Origin: Cellvibrionaceae bacterium
GTDB lineage: Bacteria > Pseudomonadota > Gammaproteobacteria > Pseudomonadales > Cellvibrionaceae
DNA length: 10,431 nt
Direction: 5' to 3'
Assembly (NCBI GenBank): GCA_021151615.1
Contig: JAGKXA010000161.1
Location: forward strand, 1 to 10,431
The stretch's first letter is position 1, and the number at the start of each line of letters is the position of its first letter. The notes under the pieces were generated by a model. It did no database searches. It saw only the letters and a program-made list of their open reading frames with translations, and was not told the DNA's origin. This document shows positions 5,139-10,431 of this stretch, in pieces. Both the position numbers and the translations under genes were made by a program.

Positions 5139-6521
5139 GTGGGCGCACGTTTCAGCTCTATCGCCTCGCGCCTGCTGCTGGCATCCGCGCTGCTGTTGCC
5201 GCTATTTTTGGGGTTAACCGGCTTTTTTCTTGATCGCGCCTTTGAAAACAGCCTTGAGGTTGCCGAGCGCTCGCGCCTGCGCGGCCATGTGAATTTGCTG
5301 ATGAGCGTGGCCGAGCCGGAAACCAAAAACGGCCGGATTACAGGCTTACGCATCACCTCAGTCACCCTGAGTGAAGCAGATTTTGAGCATCCCAATTCCG
5401 GCCTGTACGGCTACATTTTTGATGGTAAGGAAAGAGCCGTCTGGCATTCAAACTCAGCCGCGCTCACCAATCCTCCGGAGTATAAAAAAATCGCCAAAAG
5501 CGATACGCCGGGCAAGATGCTGTTCAGCGAGAAGTTACTCGATAACAAACGCCATTTTGTCGCCCGCTATACCGTGAATTGGGAAGACGCCAAAGGCAGC
5601 CCTACCCCCTTCCACTTTGTCGTCATCCACAGTGCTGAAGAATACCTGGCCGAACTCAGCGCCTATCGCAGCGAACTCTGGCGTTGGCTGGGCGCTGCGG
5701 GGATATTCCTGTTAATTGCCCAAACCCTGATTCTACGCTGGGGTCTGCGGCCATTGGGGAAACTCGCCGTTGCACTCAAGGCGATGCAAAGTGGCGACAC
5801 CAGCAGTATCGAGGGCGAGCACCCCAAAGAGTTGCAACGTATTGTGAGCAACTTAAACCAGGTGCTGGATCGCGAACAATCGCTACGCCAGCGTTACCGC
5901 AATAGCTTGTCAGATCTGGCTCACAGCTTGAAAACACCGCTGGCGGTATTGCAAAGCAAAATCAACCAGTCACCAGACCCGGACAATGAGTTGAGCGAAC
6001 AGGTCGCACGTATGAGCCAGGTAGTGACCTATCAATTGCAGCGCGCGGTATCCAGCCAGCAAAAAGGAACCTTTCGTCGAACCCGGATCGAACCTATCGC
6101 CCAGCGCCTGTTTGCCACCCTGCAAAAGGTTTACGCCGAAAAACGTATGCAACAGGAACTCGACCTCGCCCCCAACTCGCTGGTAGCGGGTGACGAACAG
6201 GATGTGATGGAGCTGGTCGGCAACCTGCTGGAAAACGCCTTTAAATACGGCAAACAGCAAGTGCGCATGTCCAGCACGATTGAAGGCTCACAGTTGTGTA
6301 TCGATATTGAAGATGATGGCCCCGGTGTCCCCGAAGACCAGCGCGAGCGCATTCTGGAGCGAGGGCAGCGGCTGGACACCAGCATCCCAGGCCAAGGTAT
6401 CGGCCTTTCGGTTGCCGCCGAAATTGTCCGTAGCTACGAAGGCGACATACGGATCACCCGCTCTGACCTTGGTGGTGCCCGCTTTAGCATTCTGCTCCCA
6501 ATGACACCAGATACCGATTAA
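5139..6521 (+). CDS. PhoQ-like sensor histidine kinase
   Basis: A 460-residue inner-membrane kinase, the expected partner of the regulator just upstream. The start is a GTG 2 nt after the regulator's stop; no ATG lies near and the next Met is residue 55, beyond the first membrane helix. Layout: TM1 about 11-32, periplasmic sensor about 33-180, TM2 about 183-200, HAMP-like linker to about 250, dimerisation helix with His262 in LAHSLKTPLAVLQ, and an ATPase domain with N-box NLLENAFKYG (362-371, Asn366), DDGPGVP (392-398) and GQGIGL (418-423). The HSLKTPLAVLQ, RGQRLDT and LGGARFSI segments are typical of PhoQ. The periplasmic region has no run of consecutive acidic residues like the divalent-cation patch of enterobacterial PhoQ, so the signal may not be low Mg2+. 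It is the last gene of the cluster. Confidence 0.94.
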   Translation: MGARFSSIASRLLLASALLLPLFLGLTGFFLDRAFENSLEVAERSRLRGHVNLLMSVAEPETKNGRITGLRITSVTLSEADFEHPNSGLYGYIFDGKERAVWHSNSAALTNPPEYKKIAKSDTPGKMLFSEKLLDNKRHFVARYTVNWEDAKGSPTPFHFVVIHSAEEYLAELSAYRSELWRWLGAAGIFLLIAQTLILRWGLRPLGKLAVALKAMQSGDTSSIEGEHPKELQRIVSNLNQVLDREQSLRQRYRNSLSDLAHSLKTPLAVLQSKINQSPDPDNELSEQVARMSQVVTYQLQRAVSSQQKGTFRRTRIEPIAQRLFATLQKVYAEKRMQQELDLAPNSLVAGDEQDVMELVGNLLENAFKYGKQQVRMSSTIEGSQLCIDIEDDGPGVPEDQRERILERGQRLDTSIPGQGIGLSVAAEIVRSYEGDIRITRSDLGGARFSILLPMTPDTD

Positions 6522-6803
6522 CCGCTCAATTAACGCATTACTTTATTTGCCACGCATTCTCCATTCAGCAGGCTTGTAGCGCTTATAACCATTAGCGCAA
6601 AAATCTGCGGCTTTGTAAGCCATAGCTCACACAAGAACTAACATCGCCTCACAAAACGCAGTGATTTATGCGACTACAACTTTTTTGCCTGTCCCCCGAT
6701 ACTGACACCATCAAATAGCGCCTTTTGAACGGGGCCAGGATAACTCGCCAGGGATGGTATAGCGGTTTCAACACTAACTATGCTAATCATGGGAGCGAGA
6801 AAA
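6522..6803. other. intergenic region between the kinase gene and the DegV gene
   Basis: No gene, tRNA or convincing terminator is seen in these 282 bp. The only secondary structure noted is a small hairpin GGCTT-TGT-AAGCC at 6609-6621 without a T-tract. The DegV gene must be transcribed either by read-through from the kinase gene or from a promoter here; no hexamer pair is good enough to name. Confidence 0.6.
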
Positions 6804-7751
6804 ATGTCATCCAGGACGTGTATTGCTGTAGATTCAACCTGCGACTTGCCGGCAAAATTTATTCAACAGCACAACATCGAAGTGTTGCCGATTTACATCA
6901 ACCATGCCAAAGGCCAGGAACTGGATTATCGCGATCCGGAAACCATGCTCAAGTTTTACAAAAATCACTCGCGTGATGTGTATGGTTTGGCGCAATCAGA
7001 TCCACTGTCGGTCAATGACATGACCAACATTTTAAAAGAGCGCCTGCTACCAAAATATGATTTGGTGCAAGTGGTCACCATCAACAGCAAAAAAAGTGAT
7101 GTATTCAAACGCGTTTCCGAAGCCGCATTGGTGAACGAACCCAAATTCCGCGAAATGGAGAAAAATGAAGGTCGCGCGCCCTTCCGCATTCGCCTGTACG
7201 ATTCCATGTCCATGTTTACCGGTCACGCGCTGCTGGTTTACGAATTGGTAAAACGCATTCATGTGGATAAATTGCCACTGAATAAATCCATTCGCGAAAT
7301 CGACAATATGCGCGATCAGGTTTATGGCTATTTAATTCCGAACGATCTTTCCTACATGCGCGAACGTCGCCATTTGCGCAAAGGTGATAACAATATTTCC
7401 TGGATTAATTTCAAACTGGCCAGCGCCTTGAACTTGCGCCCAATCGTACAATTGCATCGCGGCGAAACCGATAAGATTGATACTGGCAAAGGTTTTTTAG
7501 GTGCGCTGGAAAAATTGTTCAACCACGTTAAAAAACAAATTCAACAAGGATTAAGCAGCGAAGTTATCGCCATGAGTTATGGTGGCCTGCTGGAAGAAAT
7601 CAAAGACGAACCTATCCTGGTAGAGTTCCGCGAATTCTGTAAGCAACACAACATTAAAACCATGTTGTCGATGATGAGTATGACCGGTGCAATTAATGTA
7701 GGGCCAAAATCTTTCGCCCTGTCGTTTGCTACTGAGAAAGATTTGGTTTGA
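6804..7751 (+). CDS. DegV-family fatty-acid-binding protein
   Basis: DegV proteins are soluble two-domain proteins that bind a single fatty acid. In Firmicutes they work with the fatty acid kinase FakA; in Gammaproteobacteria their role is poorly known. The 315-residue product has the opening motif VDSTCDLP (residues 9-16, usually DSTADLP), VTINSKKSDVFKRVSEAAL (91-109) in place of the ligand-contact SSKLSGTYQSA-like loop, LYDSMSMFTGHALLVYE (131-147), LNLRPIVQLHRGE (209-221) and the C-terminal INVGPKSFALSF (297-308). The SGT part of the ligand loop is changed to KSD, so lipid contacts may differ. Starts at 6780 and 6789 are possible, but GGGAG at 6791-6795 is 8 nt before the ATG at 6804, which decides the start. 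No FakA-like DAK gene lies nearby. An intrinsic terminator follows 33 nt after the stop. Confidence 0.9.
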   Translation: MSSRTCIAVDSTCDLPAKFIQQHNIEVLPIYINHAKGQELDYRDPETMLKFYKNHSRDVYGLAQSDPLSVNDMTNILKERLLPKYDLVQVVTINSKKSDVFKRVSEAALVNEPKFREMEKNEGRAPFRIRLYDSMSMFTGHALLVYELVKRIHVDKLPLNKSIREIDNMRDQVYGYLIPNDLSYMRERRHLRKGDNNISWINFKLASALNLRPIVQLHRGETDKIDTGKGFLGALEKLFNHVKKQIQQGLSSEVIAMSYGGLLEEIKDEPILVEFREFCKQHNIKTMLSMMSMTGAINVGPKSFALSFATEKDLV

Positions 7752-7784
7752 TCTTATCGCCAAACTATTACCGCCTAACAAAAG

Positions 7785-7820
7785 ACTCCCGCCAGTTACC
7801 TGTCGGGAGTTTTTATTTTT
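7785..7820 (+). terminator. intrinsic terminator after the DegV gene, probably bidirectional
   Basis: ACTCCCG (7785-7791) pairs with CGGGAGT (7804-7810). After one C/T mismatch CAG/CTG continue the stem around the loop TTAC. TTTTATTTTT follows at 7811-7820, the classic U-tract. On the minus strand the same stem is followed by CTTTTGTT, so it can also stop the convergent di-heme protein gene, whose stop codon begins 30 nt away. Confidence 0.92.
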
Positions 7821-7840
7821 ACGAAGTGAAGTACGAAAAA

Positions 7841-10431
7841 TTACAACGACTCAAGGAACTTGAGCAAATCATTGCGCTGCGTTGCAGAGGCTGCTTTATA
7901 GGCAGCCTGACTTGCTGCCGCTTCACCGCCGTGCCACAAAATCGCCTCATTGATATTGCGCGCGCGACCATCATGCAACAAACGGCTGTGGCCATTCACC
8001 GCCTCTTCCAGCCCCAAACCCCAGAGTGCCGGTGTGCGCCATTCGCGATTCAACGCGGCATTATTCGTTAAACGATCACTCAAACCTTCGCCCATATCGT
8101 GCAACAACAAGTCGGTGTAAGGCTTGATAGTTTGCCCGCGCAATTCCGCCAGTGGATGGCCGTAATCCGTCGCCATGCTCGGTGTATGGCAACCGGCACA
8201 ACCCAAATTACCAAACAGCTGTTCACCGCGAACTACATCGGCATTATTAACGGTTTCGGCACGGCGCGCCGGAGCCCCAAGTGCTTGCATATACACAGTC
8301 AATAAACTCACCCGCGCTTCGCTCAGTTCAATACCATTGGGGCCAGCGTTGCGACAAGCCGTTTGATTGGCGCCGCATGCAGGGCCTTGCAAAATACTCG
8401 TGCTAACACCTATGTCTTCATGCAATGCATCAGCGGTAAATTGTTCCAGAGTTGCAACAGAAGCTTTCCAGCCGAAACGACCAATGCGCTGCTCACCGGT
8501 TTTCAAATCACTCACCTGATTTGCGCGACCAGAAATTCCATCGCCATTGCTGTCATTCGGATCGTGTCGCTGCAACAACACAGCTTCAGGAACCGCCTCC
8601 AATAAACCAAGGCCAACTATGGTTTGCGCCATGCGCGGCGAGAAATTATTCACCGCACCGCCGGCATTATCGAGCACTTGCACTGAATAATTCGGCACTT
8701 GTAATTGATAGGCAGTACCATCATTAAACGTTCCCGCCACATTGGTGTAACTCACATTGGTAATTGCTTCTGCCGGCACACCACCATTGCGCGATTGCGG
8801 CTGCAATACTTTGCCAAAATAATTGTGTGGCAATGCATTGCCATTCGCATCAGTCGCACCTGAACTCACTTTCACTGCCATGCTATTCGGTAATTGCCCG
8901 GCAACGGGTGCCTGGCCGCGACCATTATTGACATGGCAACCGACGCACGAATTATTAATCGTCAAACCCGTAGAAAGATTTGCCAATTCGGTGAAATCCG
9001 GATTGCCCGCTTCAAAGTGTTTTCCCGTTACAAAATCGGTGTGGAAAATACGGCGACCATTCAAGAATTGATTGTGTGTTTCCCAGCGAATATTCAAGGC
9101 TTCACGGAAAAATGCCGTCCACAAATGCGAATGGCGATCCACAATAAACGGACTCGCGGCAGTCGGTGCATATTCAATCACCTGATCAGTAAAGGTTTGA
9201 TTACCTTCGCGATAAGTGACAGTCGCATTATTGGCCGGATTGTTAATCAAATAGGAAGGTTTTTGATAGCCTTTGGCGATTGCCTGTGGTGAGCGAATCG
9301 ATTGATAACCGGGCGCGCCGGAATCTGCCAACACACCGGATGTACTAATCACATCCGCCTGCGCAATACCTTTAAATGCGCGCACCGGAGCAGCCGTCGC
9401 CGCACCACCGGACGATAACTTCGCGTTCAACTCGTCGTTATTCACGATATACAAACCGGGGCTACCCAATTTGATGCGGAAAGTATCGGTGTAATACACA
9501 CGTTGCGCACTCACGCGCGGGTCGGTATCGGTGAAGCCAAGCCATTGCTGGAATTCAAAATCGTAGAACTCACCGGTGCGCAAAGTGGTTTGGCCTTCGC
9601 GCTCACCAGGAACAAAACGTGTGCCTGTGCAGCGCCACAGCTCGCCTTTACCCGTTGCAGGATCCGCAGTGCGGATACGGGTAAAGCCGCCGTTATCGCC
9701 AAAGTAGGAACGATAAGGGTTGAACAAACTTTTGCGGCAGCCAATATCATTGAAGTTGGCGTACTCAGGCTCATAAAAAATTTCTACGCGCGATTCCCCT
9801 TTGGGCGTGTGATCGTGCACTTCAAATTTAAAGGTGCGATGCTCGTGATAGAAAGACGGGAAGGTATAGAAAATATCCTCCGCTTCATGGCGGGCACGCG
9901 CACGGCCGCTACCGAAGGTCACAATGGTGCCATCGGCTTCAATACGCCAGTTGCGTGAAATTTCCGGCGTGGATTGATTCGGGTACAAGGGCTTGTAAGT
10001 CACATTCACCGGAATGCTGACGGAACTCGCAACGCCAACAGAAGAAGATGAACGACCGGAAGATGCCACCACAGCGCTACTGCTGGGCGCAGCACTGGTC
10101 GTCGGTGTGCTGCCAGCCGCACCACCGGAGCCATACACTTTCAATTCGATGATGGAGTAACCCCACTGGTTACCTGCACTGCGCGCCGTTCCATAAATAC
10201 GCAAGTAGCGATAGGAGCCGTTTATCGTAATGGTATCGGTACGCGCACCAAAGGTACCGCCAGTAGGCGATGCAAGCGTGGTCCAACTGGTGTTGTTAGT
10301 GGAGCCTTGCACATCGTAGTTGGCCGCATTCGCCGCCTCCCACTCGATGACTACCGAGCCCAGCGTTTTCGCCGAGCCAAAATCCAGGCTGATCCAGGCA
10401 GGATCTACCGCATGAGTAGACTCCCAGCGCG
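7841..10431 (-). CDS. secreted discoidin-domain di-heme oxidoreductase (DHOR/DUF1111), 5' end outside window
   Basis: The frame is open to the window edge, so at least 862 residues are encoded and the N-terminus with its presumed signal peptide is missing. Visible residue numbers count from the edge. Residues 1 to about 100 are the C-terminal part of an F5/8 type C (discoidin, CBM32-like) domain: DPAWISLDFGSAKTLGSVVI, later YRYLRIYG and WGYSIIELKVYG. About 101-140 is a Ser/Thr/Ala linker. About 141-430 is a beta-rich stretch I do not recognise, with HEH and HDH pairs (195-207) and cysteines 231 and 267. About 455-862 is a di-heme oxidoreductase domain: haem sites CVGCH (495-499) and CAGCH (744-748), SPRMAQTIVGLGLLEAVPE, DGISGRANQVSD, GRFGWKA, PYTDLLLHDMGEGLSDR, EWRTPALWGLG, LLHDGRARNINEAILWHGGEA. 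Family members resemble MauG/peroxidase-like c-type cytochromes, but their reactions are mostly undefined. It probably binds cell-wall polysaccharide outside the cell and passes electrons there. Confidence 0.92.
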   Translation of the reverse strand, partial: RWESTHAVDPAWISLDFGSAKTLGSVVIEWEAANAANYDVQGSTNNTSWTTLASPTGGTFGARTDTITINGSYRYLRIYGTARSAGNQWGYSIIELKVYGSGGAAGSTPTTSAAPSSSAVVASSGRSSSSVGVASSVSIPVNVTYKPLYPNQSTPEISRNWRIEADGTIVTFGSGRARARHEAEDIFYTFPSFYHEHRTFKFEVHDHTPKGESRVEIFYEPEYANFNDIGCRKSLFNPYRSYFGDNGGFTRIRTADPATGKGELWRCTGTRFVPGEREGQTTLRTGEFYDFEFQQWLGFTDTDPRVSAQRVYYTDTFRIKLGSPGLYIVNNDELNAKLSSGGAATAAPVRAFKGIAQADVISTSGVLADSGAPGYQSIRSPQAIAKGYQKPSYLINNPANNATVTYREGNQTFTDQVIEYAPTAASPFIVDRHSHLWTAFFREALNIRWETHNQFLNGRRIFHTDFVTGKHFEAGNPDFTELANLSTGLTINNSCVGCHVNNGRGQAPVAGQLPNSMAVKVSSGATDANGNALPHNYFGKVLQPQSRNGGVPAEAITNVSYTNVAGTFNDGTAYQLQVPNYSVQVLDNAGGAVNNFSPRMAQTIVGLGLLEAVPEAVLLQRHDPNDSNGDGISGRANQVSDLKTGEQRIGRFGWKASVATLEQFTADALHEDIGVSTSILQGPACGANQTACRNAGPNGIELSEARVSLLTVYMQALGAPARRAETVNNADVVRGEQLFGNLGCAGCHTPSMATDYGHPLAELRGQTIKPYTDLLLHDMGEGLSDRLTNNAALNREWRTPALWGLGLEEAVNGHSRLLHDGRARNINEAILWHGGEAAASQAAYKAASATQRNDLLKFLESL

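Noticed and set aside
4618..5148. 176-codon open frame opposite the response regulator gene
   Set aside because: It is the shadow of a strongly conserved regulator on the other strand; the translation resembles no protein family.
6609..6621. Small hairpin considered as terminator of the kinase gene
   Set aside because: A 5-bp stem without any T-tract is too weak to call.
9503..9958. 151-codon open frame on the plus strand opposite the di-heme protein gene
   Set aside because: It lies wholly antisense to a well-supported coding region, has no ribosome binding site or recognisable domain, and is explained by codon composition of the real gene.

Overview
The window looks like chromosomal DNA of a gammaproteobacterium related to Cellvibrio or another polysaccharide-degrading relative of Pseudomonas. 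Two things suggest this. The order proA-nadD-rsfS-rlmH is the one known from Pseudomonas and its relatives. The last gene encodes a secreted protein with a discoidin-type binding domain and a serine-rich linker, a style typical of Cellvibrio and Saccharophagus secreted enzymes. The taxon is an inference; there is no rRNA or other decisive marker.

Left part (about 1-3180, minus strand): a housekeeping operon reading proA (proline synthesis), nadD (NAD synthesis), rsfS (ribosome silencing), rlmH (23S rRNA methylation), and perhaps the first codons of the cell-wall gene mrdA at the window edge. nadD starts inside the end of proA. A 188-bp structured inverted-repeat element lies between rsfS and rlmH. 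Its 24-nt arms pair completely in the operon-sense RNA if three G-U wobbles are allowed.

Middle part (about 3180-6521, plus strand, divergent from proA): four co-directional genes. They encode a periplasmic His-rich glycine-zipper protein, a small exported PepSY-domain protein, a PhoP-like response regulator and a PhoQ-like histidine kinase. The promoter region of the first gene has two hexamers AGTTTG separated by 5 bp, the geometry of a PhoP box. This suggests a self-regulated envelope-stress or metal-response unit, comparable in layout to oprH-phoP-phoQ of Pseudomonas but with different accessory proteins. The kinase lacks an obvious PhoQ acidic patch, so its signal may differ.

Right part (6522-10431): a 282-bp leader without a recognised gene, then a DegV-family lipid-binding protein (plus strand). 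A strong hairpin terminator follows and probably serves both directions. A large convergent gene on the minus strand comes next, its 5' end cut off by the window edge. It encodes a discoidin domain, a Ser/Thr/Ala-rich linker, a module I do not recognise with HxH pairs and two cysteines, and a complete di-heme oxidoreductase (DHOR/DUF1111) domain with two CxxCH haem sites. It looks like an extracellular, carbohydrate-tethered redox protein.
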